Of a stretch of 64,000 nucleotides of DNA, positions 17,855-27,678 are shown in pieces. The notes beneath the pieces were generated by a model. That model was not told where the DNA came from. It ran no database searches and saw nothing but the letters and a program-made list of their open reading frames with translations. Origin of the DNA: Clostridia bacterium (GTDB lineage Bacteria > Bacillota > Clostridia > Oscillospirales > Acutalibacteraceae); the NCBI GenBank assembly GCA_030532035.1, contig JAUNLX010000002.1:62001-126000 (forward strand), written 5' to 3'. Position numbers and translations under genes: made by a program. Every line of letters begins with the position of its first letter. Position 1 is the stretch's first letter.

Positions 17855-19234
17855 ATGTTAAATAGCGATAAGACTATGGATAAAATTGTTGCTTTGTGTA
17901 AATCACGGGGCTTTGTTTATCCTGGAAGTGAAATTTACGGAGGGTTGTCTAATACTTGGGATTATGGCCCCTTAGGTGTTGAATTCAAAAAAAATATAAA
18001 AGAAGCATGGTGGAAAAAATTTGTTCGTGAAAATCCATATAATGTGGGTTTAGACGCAGCAATTTTGATGAATCCTCAAACTTGGATAGCTTCAGGGCAT
18101 GTAGGTGGATTTTCTGATCCGCTTATGGATTGTAAAGAATGTAAAACAAGACATCGTGCAGATAAATTGATAGAAGACACTGGTGTTAATCCAGCTGGTT
18201 GGTCTGCCGAAAAAATGAGTGAATATATTAAAGAAAATAATATTGTCTGTCCGAATTGTGGAGAATGTAATTTTACGGATATAAGGCAGTTTAATCTTAT
18301 GTTCAAAACTTTTCAGGGTGTAACGGAAGACTCTCAAAGTCAACTTTATTTAAGACCTGAAACTGCTCAAGGCATTTTCGTCAATTTTCTCAATGTGCAG
18401 AGAACGACCAGAAAAAAAGTTCCATTTGGAATTTGTCAAATAGGTAAGTCTTTTAGAAATGAGATTACTCCTGGAAACTTTATTTTCAGAACAAGAGAAT
18501 TTGAACAAATGGAGTTAGAATTTTTCTGTAAACCAGGAGAAGAACTTGAATGGTTTGATTATTGGAAAAATTATTGTAGAGATTGGTTACTTTCTCTGAG
18601 TATAAAAAGTGAAAACTTGCGTATGAGGGATCATGAGAAAGAAGAACTTTCACATTATTCCAATGCGACGACCGACTTTGAGTATCTGTATCCATTTGGT
18701 TGGGGAGAACTTTGGGGTGTTGCTTCCAGAACAGACTTTGATTTGACTCAACATCAAAACATTAGCAAAAAAAGTATGGAATACTTTGATCCAGATACAA
18801 ATGAAAGATATTTACCATATGTTGTAGAACCGTCTGTTGGCGTTGAGAGAGTTGGATTAGCTTTACTTGTTGAAGCTTATGATGAAGAAGTTATTGATAA
18901 AGAAAAAAATGATGTTAGAACAGTGCTCCGTTTCCATCCAGCAATAGCTCCTGTAAAAGCGGCTGTTTTGCCTTTATCTAAAAAACTTCTCCCCGAAGCT
19001 GAAAAAGTATATTCGACTCTTGCCAAACATTTCAATGTTGAACTTGATGCAGCTGGCTCTATAGGAAAGAGATATAGAAGACAAGATGAAATTGGAACAC
19101 CATATTGCATAACATATGATTTTGATTCTCTTGAAGATGCCTCTGTTACAATTCGTGATAGAGATAGTATGCAACAAGAGAGAATTAAGATAACAAAGCT
19201 TGTAGATTATCTGAATTCTAAAATGCAATTCTAA
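17855..19234 (+). CDS. glyQS: glycyl-tRNA synthetase (single-chain dimeric type)
   Basis: Class II synthetase. The N-terminal [23 protein letters not shown] is the motif-1 lead-in. Zinc-type cysteines appear in CKECKTRH (about residue 92) and CPNCGE (about 131). Motif 2 is in [20 protein letters not shown] (about 200), and motif 3 lies in [13 protein letters not shown]. The C-terminal anticodon-binding domain starts near residue 350. The length of 459 aa fits the homodimeric bacterial/eukaryal type rather than the alpha/beta GlyQ-GlyS type. Ribosome site AGGGGG. Confidence 0.96.
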   Translation: MLNSDKTMDKIVALCKSRGFVYPGSEIYGGLSNTWDYGPLGVEFKKNIKEAWWKKFVRENPYNVGLDAAILMNPQTWIASGHVGGFSDPLMDCKECKTRHRADKLIEDTGVNPAGWSAEKMSEYIKENNIVCPNCGECNFTDIRQFNLMFKTFQGVTEDSQSQLYLRPETAQGIFVNFLNVQRTTRKKVPFGICQIGKSFRNEITPGNFIFRTREFEQMELEFFCKPGEELEWFDYWKNYCRDWLLSLSIKSENLRMRDHEKEELSHYSNATTDFEYLYPFGWGELWGVASRTDFDLTQHQNISKKSMEYFDPDTNERYLPYVVEPSVGVERVGLALLVEAYDEEVIDKEKNDVRTVLRFHPAIAPVKAAVLPLSKKLLPEAEKVYSTLAKHFNVELDAAGSIGKRYRRQDEIGTPYCITYDFDSLEDASVTIRDRDSMQQERIKITKLVDYLNSKMQF

Positions 19235-19257
19235 TCTGTTATATATAAATAATATTT

Positions 19258-19292
19258 GCCCTTTTTACAAATTTGTAAAAAGGGCTTTTTTA
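19258..19292 (+). terminator. terminator of glyQS
   Basis: A perfect 28-bp palindrome (19258-19285; GCCCTTTTTACAAA and its complement) followed by T-rich sequence. It could also act on the minus strand. Confidence 0.9.
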
Positions 19293-19422
19293 TAATAAAT
19301 TACATTATTTATATATTAAAATATGATATGTAAAACATAAATTTATAAAAAAGATGAGCAAAGGTTAGCAAGAGAAATATAAGATTATTTATATTGATTA
19401 TTTAGCAAGCTTAAATGACGTT

Positions 19423-19457
19423 ATAAAAAAACAACTCCCACAATTGTGAGAGTTGTT
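19423..19457 (-). terminator. terminator of the methionine-rich gene
   Basis: On the minus strand, AACAACTCTCACAA pairs with TTGTGGGAGTTGTT with one mismatch, followed by a run of seven T. The rest of the gap between 19293 and the gene at 19488 shows nothing else I can identify. Confidence 0.88.
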
Positions 19458-19487
19458 GTAATTTGTCTCTATATATCAAGAGAGGAA

Positions 19488-20330
19488 TTATCCAAAGAAG
19501 TTTAGGATTTTTTCCATAGCAGAAGCAAACTTTTGCATTGATGAAACCATAATGTTCATCAGTGTAGTTCCTGCATCCATAAGACCACTCATGTCAATGT
19601 TCTGCAAGCCTTCAAACATACTATTCATGCCTTCAACTGCACCTGACATCATATTACCGATATTAGAAACCATACCAGTTATAACATTTGGATCAATGCC
19701 ATCGAGAATAGAGTTGATAAGGTCGCCGCCTTTACCCATCATCTCGGACATACCTTGCATCATATCGCCACCCATGTCAAGCATAGGAGCTAACATATCT
19801 CCAACGCCGCCGAGCATTTTCGGAAGACCCTTCATCATGCAATTCATTCCTTGCATCATATCAACAACAGTCAAAAGAAGAACATTGAGAGTTCCAAGCA
19901 TTTGTCCAAGTTGTGAAAGCATTCCTCCGAGGTTGAGACTATTAAGACCTTTCATGGTTATGATCAATTGATCGAGCATTTCAGTCATCTGTCTAACAAG
20001 AACGGGTAGATAGTCAGAAGAATCTAACAAGTTGTTGAACAATCTATCTAATCCTGTAAGCATGTTGCCCATGAATGGCATTAACTTGTCTTGTACGGGA
20101 CCAGCAAATTTCATCAAAAGAAAAGTTGCAGCGCCAGTAAGAATTAACAACATCAAGAGAACAATAAGTAAGATTATGGAAATAGTAAACTTAGTATTTG
20201 TTCTTTTTCTTAACTTTTCTTGATAATCCAAAGATTTTGTCAATCTTTGTGCTTCAAGAGTATTGCTAACTCGCATCAGGGCTTCGCCTATCATATTTTC
20301 TTCAGAAGAAATCATAGGTTTCTCATTCAT
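19488..20330 (-). CDS. methionine/glycine-rich one-TM protein of unknown function
   Basis: 280 residues, not recognised. Residues 1-47 are cytoplasmic-like and charged; residues 48-74 form one strong membrane helix (SIILLIVLLMLLILTGAATF). The remaining 200 residues are almost free of charge clusters and consist of short amphipathic stretches dense in Met, Gly, Leu and Asp, such as DMMQGMNCMMKGLPKML and GGDMMQGMSEMMGKG. About 39 of 280 residues are Met. Start chosen at ATG 20330 after AGAGGGG. It has its own promoter and terminator, so it is monocistronic. Membrane-bound oligomerisation, metal or hydrophobic ligand binding are all conceivable. Confidence 0.75.
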   Translation of the reverse strand: MNEKPMISSEENMIGEALMRVSNTLEAQRLTKSLDYQEKLRKRTNTKFTISIILLIVLLMLLILTGAATFLLMKFAGPVQDKLMPFMGNMLTGLDRLFNNLLDSSDYLPVLVRQMTEMLDQLIITMKGLNSLNLGGMLSQLGQMLGTLNVLLLTVVDMMQGMNCMMKGLPKMLGGVGDMLAPMLDMGGDMMQGMSEMMGKGGDLINSILDGIDPNVITGMVSNIGNMMSGAVEGMNSMFEGLQNIDMSGLMDAGTTLMNIMVSSMQKFASAMEKILNFFG

Positions 20331-20721
20331 TTGTCTTTACCCCTCTCTTTCGTTTAGTTTCAACAGGTCTTTACAACCATAAAGACAACTAATAATTTTC
20401 ATTTAGAGTAAATTAATAAAAAATATAACTTTATTAAACAAAATGAAAATTTAATTACCTATTTATGTCCGCAAAGACTTTCGTGTGTACTGATTATAAT
20501 ATACTTTTTTCAATAAATCAAGAAAAAAATAGCAATTTTTTGTATTAAATGATAAAAATCATTAAAAGCTGTTCAAAAATTAGAAAATAATTTGTCAATA
20601 TAGTTTTTCTTTTTGATTATGGTTTATTGTTTTGTTGTATTAAATCTGTTAATATATTTATTAGTTGTACGCATTTGAAAAATTTTATTAAAAATAGCCG
20701 GGAAACCGTAGAAGAGGTAGC
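20331..20721. other. divergent intergenic region between the Met-rich gene and glgB
   Basis: This 391-bp gap holds the minus-strand promoter at 20493-20521 and a roughly 155-nt leader for the Met-rich gene. The leader contains a perfect 7-bp hairpin (20367-20386, GTCTTTA / TAAAGAC) close to the ribosome site. For glgB only a weak plus-strand promoter can be proposed (TTGTCA at 20592-20597, GATTAT at 20615-20620). No gene is visible. Confidence 0.5.
20493..20521 (-). promoter_or_regulatory. promoter of the methionine-rich gene
   Basis: Read on the minus strand: TTGATT (20521-20516), 17 bp, TATAAT (20498-20493). Confidence 0.72.
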
Positions 20722-22602
20722 ATGTCCGTAGAATATCCTGCTTTCCTGTTTCATCAGGGTAATAATTTCAAATCATACGAATTTTTGGGTTGCCATAGAG
20801 ATGGGAATTCCTTTGTATTTCGGACTTGGGCGCCGAATGCCACTGCTGTTTTTGTAGTGGGTGATTTCAATGGTTGGAACGAAAAATCCGATCCGATGGA
20901 AAGAATAACAGATAAAGGAATTTGGGAAGTTTATATAGATAAAAAAATAAATGAATTTGATAATTATAAATTTCTAATCTGCGATAAATCTGGAAAAAAA
21001 CACTATAAAAGTGATCCATATGGCGTACATATGGAACTTAGACCGTCCACTGCGTCTAAGGTATATGATATTAATGGATATAAGTGGAATGATGAAGAAT
21101 ATTATAAACAAGTAAAAAATGTAGATGTATATTCTTCTCCTATCAACATATATGAAGTTCATCTCGGCTCATGGAAAAAATATCCGGATGGTAATTTTTA
21201 TTCATATAAAAAGCTCGCCGAAGAATTAGTACCCTATGTTAAAAATATGGGATATACCCATGTTGAATTTATGCCAATAAGCGAATTTCCCCTTGATGCA
21301 TCTTGGGGTTATCAGATTATTGGCTATTTTGCACCCACTTCTCGATTTGGGACGCCAAAAGATTTTATGTATCTTATCGATAAATTTCATCAAAATGGAA
21401 TAGGCGTAATTTTAGACTGGGTACCTGCACATTTTCCCAAAGACGAAGCAGGTCTTTCTGAGTTTGATGGAGACTGCTGTTATGAATATAAAAATCCTAA
21501 AAAGGGAGAACATAAAGGTTGGGGCACTAAGGTCTTTGACTATGGAAGAGAAGAAGTTCAAAGCTTTTTAATTTCAAATGCTTCATATTGGTTTGAAAAA
21601 TATCACGTTGATGGACTGAGAATCGACGCAGTATCTGCAATGATTTATCTCGACTATGGAAGAGAGGAAGGCGAGTGGGAAAAAAATGCCTTTGGCGGAA
21701 AAGAAAATCTCGAAGCCACAGCCTTTATAAAAAAACTCAATACAGAAATTTTTTCAAAATTCCCCAAAGCTCTTATGATTGCTGAAGAAAGCACTTCGTG
21801 GCCTATGATTACAAAACCTATAGAAGTGGGCGGATTGGGCTTTAACTTTAAGTGGAATATGGGCTGGATGAATGACACAATAAAATATTTGAATTTAGAC
21901 GGACTTAGCAGAAAATACAACCATAATTTATTGACTTTTTCGATGTTTTATGCTTTTTCTGAAAATTATATTTTGCCAATTTCTCATGATGAAAATGTTT
22001 ATGGGAAAAAATCTTTAATAGATAAAACGCCGGGAGATAACGGCATTTCGTATGACTATATTCGAAAATTTGCAGAAAATCGCACATTCTTTGCCTATAT
22101 GTTTGCTCATCCTGGGAAAAAACTTCTGTTTATGGGTACTGAAATAGGACAATTTGCTGAATGGAATTACAGCTCGTCTATAGAATGGTTTTTAACTGAT
22201 TATGAAAAACATCATCAGCTTCAAAAATTTGTAAAAGATTTAAATAATTTTTATAGAGAAAATTCTCCATTTTGGGAAAATGATCAAGATTGGAATGGAT
22301 TTAAATGGATTGTAAGCGACGACAATGTAAATTCTGTAGTCGCATTTGAGAGAATAGACAAAAACGGAAAATCAATAATAGCCGTATTTAATTTTACCCC
22401 AGTAAATAGAGAAAATTATAAAATAGGGGCGGACAAGGGAAAATACAAGGTGATTTTCAGTACGGACAAAGTTTCTTATGGAGGAACAGGATTTTCGTCC
22501 AAAGGCAGAGTCAAACTTCAAAATGAAGCTCTGCATGGTAGAACGAACAGTCTGAATCTGAAAATCGCAGGAAACAGCGCCATATATATAGCAAAGGAGT
22601 AA
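20722..22602 (+). CDS. glgB: 1,4-alpha-glucan branching enzyme
   Basis: GH13 enzyme that introduces alpha-1,6 branches in glycogen. A CBM48-type domain covers about residues 15-110 (FRTWAPNATAVFVVGDFNGW). In the catalytic barrel, the nucleophile Asp lies in DGLRIDAVSAMIYLDYGR (about 301), the acid/base Glu in IAEEST (about 354) and the stabiliser Asp in ISHDEN (about 421). An all-beta C-terminal domain ends the protein. Length 626 is normal for the short N-terminal form. First gene of glgB-glgC-glgD-glgA, 3 nt before glgC. Confidence 0.96.
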   Translation: MSVEYPAFLFHQGNNFKSYEFLGCHRDGNSFVFRTWAPNATAVFVVGDFNGWNEKSDPMERITDKGIWEVYIDKKINEFDNYKFLICDKSGKKHYKSDPYGVHMELRPSTASKVYDINGYKWNDEEYYKQVKNVDVYSSPINIYEVHLGSWKKYPDGNFYSYKKLAEELVPYVKNMGYTHVEFMPISEFPLDASWGYQIIGYFAPTSRFGTPKDFMYLIDKFHQNGIGVILDWVPAHFPKDEAGLSEFDGDCCYEYKNPKKGEHKGWGTKVFDYGREEVQSFLISNASYWFEKYHVDGLRIDAVSAMIYLDYGREEGEWEKNAFGGKENLEATAFIKKLNTEIFSKFPKALMIAEESTSWPMITKPIEVGGLGFNFKWNMGWMNDTIKYLNLDGLSRKYNHNLLTFSMFYAFSENYILPISHDENVYGKKSLIDKTPGDNGISYDYIRKFAENRTFFAYMFAHPGKKLLFMGTEIGQFAEWNYSSSIEWFLTDYEKHHQLQKFVKDLNNFYRENSPFWENDQDWNGFKWIVSDDNVNSVVAFERIDKNGKSIIAVFNFTPVNRENYKIGADKGKYKVIFSTDKVSYGGTGFSSKGRVKLQNEALHGRTNSLNLKIAGNSAIYIAKE

Positions 22603-22605
22603 CAA

Positions 22606-23832
22606 ATGAAGCAGAGAAAAGAAAATATTGCAATGCTACTCGCTGGCGGACAGGGTAGCAGGTTGGGAGTGCTGACTAAAAAAATGGCTAAACCAGCTGT
22701 CCCGTTCGGAGGAAAGTATAGAATAATCGATTTTCCTCTTTCCAACTGTGTCAATTCCGGAATTTTTACAGTCGGAGTTTTGACTCAATACCAACCTCTT
22801 GAACTGAATGATTATATAGGAAATGGAGCACCATGGGATTTAGATAGAAACTTTGGTGGAGTTCATATTTTACCTCCATATCAAAGGCAAAAAAACACAC
22901 AATGGTATAAAGGCACTGCGAATTCCATTTATCAAAATATACATTTCATAGAAAAATATGATCCAGAATATGTTGTGATTTTATCTGGAGATCATATTTA
23001 CAAAATGAATTACTCTAAAATGATTGAGTATCATAAAGAAAAGAAAGCAGATTGCACAATCGCTATGATTGAAGTTGAGTGGGAAGAAGCTTCGAGATTT
23101 GGGCTTATGGTTGTAGATGATGAAAATAAAGTTTGTTCCTTTGAAGAAAAACCTGAAAAGCCAACGACCAATAAAGCTTCAATGGGAATTTATGTTTTCA
23201 GTTGGGATGTTTTGAAAAAAGTTCTGATTGAGGATGAAAATAACCCGGATTCAAGCAATGATTTCGGAAAAGATATAATACCGAAAATGCATTCTGAGGG
23301 AAGACCGATTTATGCTTACCCATTTGAAGGATATTGGCGAGATGTAGGTACTCTTGACAGTCTTTGGCTTGCAAATATCGATCTTTTATCTCCGTCAATT
23401 GGATTTGATATAGGAGATCCTACCTGGAAAATTTATTCTCGCAGTCCCTCTTCTCCGCCTCAATATCTTGCAGAGTCTGCCTGCGTGCAAAATTCAATGT
23501 TAGCAGAGGGCTGCTATGTTGAGGGAAATATTGATTTTTCTATTCTTTCTGCAAATGTTACTGTCGAAAAAGGCGCTGTAATTAGAGATTCCTTTATAAT
23601 GCCTGGATGTACAATAAAGAAAAATGCGGTTATTGAATACTCGATTATCGCCGAAAATGTAGTTGTCGAAGAAGGCGCTAAAATCGGTGGTCGCCCAGAA
23701 GATATGGATGTGGATAAATGGGGAATTACCGTTATAGGAGAGGGCGTTACAATAGGCGCTAATTCAATAATAGGCACTAAGCAAGTAATAGATCAAGATG
23801 TTGAAAAGGGGGCTAAATATGAGACCGAATAA
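22606..23832 (+). CDS. glgC: glucose-1-phosphate adenylyltransferase, catalytic subunit
   Basis: Makes ADP-glucose for glycogen. The nucleotide-binding motif [20 protein letters not shown], the conserved [13 protein letters not shown], and the catalytic Asp in [11 protein letters not shown] are all intact. The C-terminal third is a left-handed beta helix ([14 protein letters not shown]). Normal length (408 aa). It overlaps glgD by 14 bp, as expected for subunits made together. Confidence 0.95.
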   Translation: MKQRKENIAMLLAGGQGSRLGVLTKKMAKPAVPFGGKYRIIDFPLSNCVNSGIFTVGVLTQYQPLELNDYIGNGAPWDLDRNFGGVHILPPYQRQKNTQWYKGTANSIYQNIHFIEKYDPEYVVILSGDHIYKMNYSKMIEYHKEKKADCTIAMIEVEWEEASRFGLMVVDDENKVCSFEEKPEKPTTNKASMGIYVFSWDVLKKVLIEDENNPDSSNDFGKDIIPKMHSEGRPIYAYPFEGYWRDVGTLDSLWLANIDLLSPSIGFDIGDPTWKIYSRSPSSPPQYLAESACVQNSMLAEGCYVEGNIDFSILSANVTVEKGAVIRDSFIMPGCTIKKNAVIEYSIIAENVVVEEGAKIGGRPEDMDVDKWGITVIGEGVTIGANSIIGTKQVIDQDVEKGAKYETE

Positions 23833-24943
23833 TGTATTGGGACTTATTTATTCCAGCTCATATGAGCAAGCATTAAACCAAATGACAGCGCTTAGAACGA
23901 TAGCTTCCGTTCCATTTGGTTGTAGGTATAGAATGATTGATTTTCCTCTTTCGAATATGGTAAATGCGGGTATGACACAGGTTGGAATAATTACTAAAAG
24001 TAATTATCGTTCTCTGATGGACCATATAGGTGCTGGGCGTCCTTGGGATTTAGATAGAAAAAGAGAAGGATTATTTTTACTGCCACCGTATAGCGTGAGT
24101 GGATTATCCGATCATGGAGCTGATAACAAAGTTGCAGCCTTACATTCTAATATGCATTTTGTCAATCGTTCACAAAAGGACTATGTTTTACTTACTGATG
24201 CAAATTCTGTTTATAATTTTGATTTTCGAGATTTAATGGAATTTCACGAAAAGAAAAAGGCAGATATAACTATTGCCTATAAAAATGGAATAGTGCCTAA
24301 TCTTCAAGGAATAATGAAACTCTCTGTTGAAAAAGACGGCAGAGTAACAAAAATCAAAACAGCAAAATCTGAAAATCAAAGTCCAGAAAATTATTCTTTT
24401 AATATAATGATAATGAAAAGTTCTCTATTAGAAGATCTGATAAATGAAGCTCATATGAAAGAAAGAAAACATTTTTCGGAAGATGTCATAGCTCCACGAG
24501 CAGACGATCTCAAGATTTTTGGTTATAAAATTGAGGGATACTCAAATATGGCCTCATCACTTTTAGATTATTACAATATGAATATGGATTTGCTTCAACT
24601 TAAAAATAGACAACAACTGTTTAACAGAGCAAACCCAATAACAACAAAAGTATTAGACAATATACCTGCGACCTATGGTCTAAATGCAGATGTACACAAT
24701 TCTCTTATCGCAGATGGTTGTAAAATAAATGGAATTGTTGAAAATTCTATACTATTTCGTGATGTTGTAGTAGAAGAGGGAGTTCACATTAAAAATTCTA
24801 TTTTAATGCAGGGAACAATTGTGCGTAAAAATTCTAATTTAAATGCAGTCATAGCCGATAAAGAAGTCATTATCAATGAAGATCGTTATTTGTCTGGAGA
24901 CGCAGTTTTTCCAGTATATATTTCTAAAAAAGCAACAGTTTAA
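23819..24943 (+). CDS. glgD: GlgD, non-catalytic ADP-glucose pyrophosphorylase subunit
   Basis: A paralogue of GlgC that keeps [16 protein letters not shown] and the beta-helix C-terminus but lacks the GGxGxRL nucleotide motif; the catalytic SGDH region reads [10 protein letters not shown]. This is the known Firmicutes pattern in which GlgD modulates GlgC in a heterotetramer. Start chosen at ATG 23819 (AGGGGG upstream) rather than the in-frame ATG at 23798. Confidence 0.92.
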   Translation: MRPNNVLGLIYSSSYEQALNQMTALRTIASVPFGCRYRMIDFPLSNMVNAGMTQVGIITKSNYRSLMDHIGAGRPWDLDRKREGLFLLPPYSVSGLSDHGADNKVAALHSNMHFVNRSQKDYVLLTDANSVYNFDFRDLMEFHEKKKADITIAYKNGIVPNLQGIMKLSVEKDGRVTKIKTAKSENQSPENYSFNIMIMKSSLLEDLINEAHMKERKHFSEDVIAPRADDLKIFGYKIEGYSNMASSLLDYYNMNMDLLQLKNRQQLFNRANPITTKVLDNIPATYGLNADVHNSLIADGCKINGIVENSILFRDVVVEEGVHIKNSILMQGTIVRKNSNLNAVIADKEVIINEDRYLSGDAVFPVYISKKATV

Positions 24944-24957
24944 GAGAGGTATAAACA

Positions 24958-26376
24958 GTGAAGATTTTATATGCAACTTCAGAAGCGTATCCTTTTGCAG
25001 TTAGTGGTGGACTTGGAGAAGTCGCCTATGCATTGCCCAAACAATTAAAAAAAGATAGGGTAAATATAAAGGTGATAATGCCGTTGTATTCGTCAATTGC
25101 GAAAGAATATAGAGATAAAATGAAATTTTTGACGCATTTTTATGTTCCACTCGCTTGGAGAAATTGTTATTGTGGTCTATTTTCGCTTAGATTAAATGGC
25201 GTAGAATTCATATTTGTAGACAATGAATATTATTTTAAACGAGATGGATTGTATGGGCATTTTGATGATGCAGAGAGATTTGCTTTCTTTTCTAAAGCTG
25301 TTTTAGAAACTCTGTTACATATTTCATTCAAGCCAGACATAATACACTGTAATGATTGGCAAACTTCGCTAATACCTGTATTTTATAGACTTTTTTATGC
25401 TGATGTTGATGGATTTGAAAATATCAAAACATTGCTGACAATTCATAATATTCAGTATCAAGGCACCTATGGAAAATTTATTTCCGGAGATGTTCTCGGT
25501 GTAAGTGAACAAGATGAGTCTATTTTAGAATACAATAATGATATTAATTTTATGAAAGGCGGAATAGAGTGTGCTAACAGTGTAAATACTGTCAGTCCTA
25601 CATATGCAACAGAAATTTTAGACCCTTGGTTTAGCTATGGTTTAGACTATATTTTAAGACAAAATGTCTGGAAATTGACGGGCATAATAAATGGAATAGA
25701 TTTAGATACATATAATCCTGAAACACATTCTTATTTTCCTTTTTCTGCTGATAAACCGAAAAATAAATCCAAAAATAAAAAAGCCCTTTTAAAAGACTTT
25801 GGAATGGAGGATGACGGCTCCCCTGTTATAGCTTTTATTTCAAGGCTGGTAAGTCAAAAGGGAATTGATTTAATCTGTGCCGTTATGGATGAACTTTTAG
25901 ATAATTACAATTTCAAATTTTTAGTTTTAGGTACCGGCGATCAATATTATGAAAATTATTTCAGAGACTTAGAGCAAAGGCATTCTGATAAGGTGAGAGT
26001 GAAAATTGAATTCTCAAGTGATTTGTCTAAAAAAATGTATGCTGGCAGTGATTTGTTCTTAATGCCATCTAAATTTGAGCCCTGCGGAATAGCCCAAATG
26101 ATTGCAATGCGTTATGGAACTTTACCGATTGTGCGAAAAACAGGAGGTCTTTCAGATACGGTAGTAGATTGTGGAGACGAAAATGGATACGGATTCACTT
26201 TCGTAACATATAATGCTCACGATATGAAAGATGCAATCATTCGTGCAGTAGAATTATATTATAATGATAAAAAACGGTGGGCAAAGGCTGTAAAGACAGC
26301 ACTTTCAAAAGATTTTAGTTGGAAAAAACCGTCTCTTGCATATAGAAAATTATACGATAAAATAAAATCTTCCTAA
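24958..26376 (+). CDS. glgA: glycogen synthase (ADP-glucose type)
   Basis: GT5 enzyme extending alpha-1,4 chains from ADP-glucose. Family marks include NDWQTSLIPVF, LLTIHNIQYQG, the C-terminal nucleotide-binding segment MPSKFEPCGIAQM and KTGGLSDTV. Oddity: the N-terminal KxGGL motif reads AVSGGLGEV, so the Lys equivalent to E. coli Lys15 is Val. GTG start after GAGAGG. It converges with the XRE gene, with 1 nt between stops, so no separate terminator is visible. Confidence 0.94.
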   Translation: MKILYATSEAYPFAVSGGLGEVAYALPKQLKKDRVNIKVIMPLYSSIAKEYRDKMKFLTHFYVPLAWRNCYCGLFSLRLNGVEFIFVDNEYYFKRDGLYGHFDDAERFAFFSKAVLETLLHISFKPDIIHCNDWQTSLIPVFYRLFYADVDGFENIKTLLTIHNIQYQGTYGKFISGDVLGVSEQDESILEYNNDINFMKGGIECANSVNTVSPTYATEILDPWFSYGLDYILRQNVWKLTGIINGIDLDTYNPETHSYFPFSADKPKNKSKNKKALLKDFGMEDDGSPVIAFISRLVSQKGIDLICAVMDELLDNYNFKFLVLGTGDQYYENYFRDLEQRHSDKVRVKIEFSSDLSKKMYAGSDLFLMPSKFEPCGIAQMIAMRYGTLPIVRKTGGLSDTVVDCGDENGYGFTFVTYNAHDMKDAIIRAVELYYNDKKRWAKAVKTALSKDFSWKKPSLAYRKLYDKIKSS

Positions 26377-26377
26377 A

Positions 26378-26986
26378 TCATATAAGCCCTGCGACTGAAA
26401 TGTTGAAATATTCATCGACATAAGATTGCAGGGTTTTAATACATTCAGGTGTAGCTCCTTTTATCGTTTTATTATCTATGCTTTGTTTGACTTTTCCTAA
26501 ATTAAAAATACTAACAGCATTTAAAAAATTTAACTGTTCTGTTCTCTTTTGATTGCCAATCCAAGAAGCAGGAAATACGCCAGATTTTATCCCGTAATTT
26601 AATAAAAAATAATCAGAAACGGCAAATAACTCTAACATCTTTTTTTTGTTTTCTTTTGAAAAAGAAAGATTGTGTATAATGAAAAAGGTAATTTTACATA
26701 GAGTTTCAATGGACATCTCTCTATCGCTTTCTTCATCTTCAATTTTATGAACCCTTGTCATTGCCACTTTGCCTGCATCTCGTCCCAATAAATAATCTGC
26801 GCTGACTTTATAATAGTCTGCTATTTTTTTCAAAAAATCTAAGCCACATTCTCGGATACCATTTTCATAATGGGATAATAGAGATTGTGAAATACCTAAA
26901 TCGCTTGCAACTTGTTTTTGACTTTTCTTGCTCTTTCTTCGAAGTTTAGAAATTTTCAGGGCAAAATCAGATACAGTTGTATTCAA
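26378..26986 (-). CDS. XRE-family transcriptional regulator
   Basis: An N-terminal helix-turn-helix (ISKLRRKSKKSQKQVASDLG, then ISQSLLSHYENGIRECG and YYKVSADYLLGRD; about residues 8-68) as in SinR/Cro-type repressors. The C-terminal 130 residues are helical and unassigned, perhaps for dimerisation or ligand sensing. I place the start at TTG 26986 because GGTGAT lies at suitable distance; a TTG at 27010 would add eight residues without a ribosome site. The coding start overlaps the promoter of the divergent phosphatase gene, so repression of that gene is a reasonable inference. Confidence 0.8.
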   Translation of the reverse strand: MNTTVSDFALKISKLRRKSKKSQKQVASDLGISQSLLSHYENGIRECGLDFLKKIADYYKVSADYLLGRDAGKVAMTRVHKIEDEESDREMSIETLCKITFFIIHNLSFSKENKKKMLELFAVSDYFLLNYGIKSGVFPASWIGNQKRTEQLNFLNAVSIFNLGKVKQSIDNKTIKGATPECIKTLQSYVDEYFNISVAGLI

Positions 26987-27006
26987 AAATATCACCACGC
27001 TATAAT
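26977..27006 (+). promoter_or_regulatory. promoter of the histidine phosphatase operon
   Basis: TTGTAT (26977-26982), 18 bp, TATAAT (27001-27006). It lies over the first codons of the divergent XRE gene. Confidence 0.55.
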
Positions 27007-27045
27007 ACAAATAGTAATATTATTATATGTTAAAAGGAATAAAAA

Positions 27046-27678
27046 ATGAAGACTTATAGAATTTATTTGTTAAGACACGGGCTAACAGAAGAAAATACAC
27101 AGGGAAGATATGTTGGCCATATGGATCCATCATTGAGTGAAGAGGGAAGAAAACAACTTGTTGAAATGAAAAAAACAATGGTATATCCCAAGGCACAAGC
27201 CTTAATATCAAGCCCTTTAAAAAGAGCAATTGAATCTGCAAAAATTTTATATCCATCTCTAAATCCAATTGAGATAAATCAATTTATGGAATGTAATTTT
27301 GGAGAATATGAGGGAAAAACAGCGGAAGAACTGGAACATGAAGATACATTCCCGAGATGGCTTGCGGGAGATAAAGAAACAGCCCCTCCAGGTGGTGAGA
27401 GTTCGGAAGAATTTGGAAACCGTATATGTGAGGGATTTGAAAAAGCCATTGACGGTATTTTCAAGAGCGGTATAACGGATACAGTTATAATGACGCATGG
27501 CGGTGTTATTATGAGCTTACTTTCCCGATATGGATTGCCGTCACTACCTGCAACTTCGTGGATGACGCCGAATGGTTGTGGATATGCTTTGCATATAAAT
27601 GCTCATCTTTGGAGTATAATGAGAAAATTTGAAATTGTGGGCGAGTTACCCATGGAAAAATTAGATGAGGAAGAATGA
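27046..27678 (+). CDS. histidine phosphatase family protein (phosphoglycerate mutase-like)
   Basis: 210 residues with the catalytic RHG motif in YLLRHGLTEENTQGRYVGH, followed by SLSEEGRKQL, the second Arg in ISSPLKRAIESA, and the later conserved His in MTHGGVIMSLLSRYG. Substrate cannot be read from sequence: the family includes CobC/PhoE-like phosphatases and cofactor-dependent mutases. It is 4 bp overlapped with the HAD phosphatase gene downstream (ATGA). Confidence 0.85.
   Translation: MKTYRIYLLRHGLTEENTQGRYVGHMDPSLSEEGRKQLVEMKKTMVYPKAQALISSPLKRAIESAKILYPSLNPIEINQFMECNFGEYEGKTAEELEHEDTFPRWLAGDKETAPPGGESSEEFGNRICEGFEKAIDGIFKSGITDTVIMTHGGVIMSLLSRYGLPSLPATSWMTPNGCGYALHINAHLWSIMRKFEIVGELPMEKLDEEE

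Noticed and set aside
26987-27010. Eight-residue N-terminal extension of the XRE regulator (TTG 27010)
   Set aside because: No ribosome site before it, while TTG 26986 has GGTGAT at good spacing.
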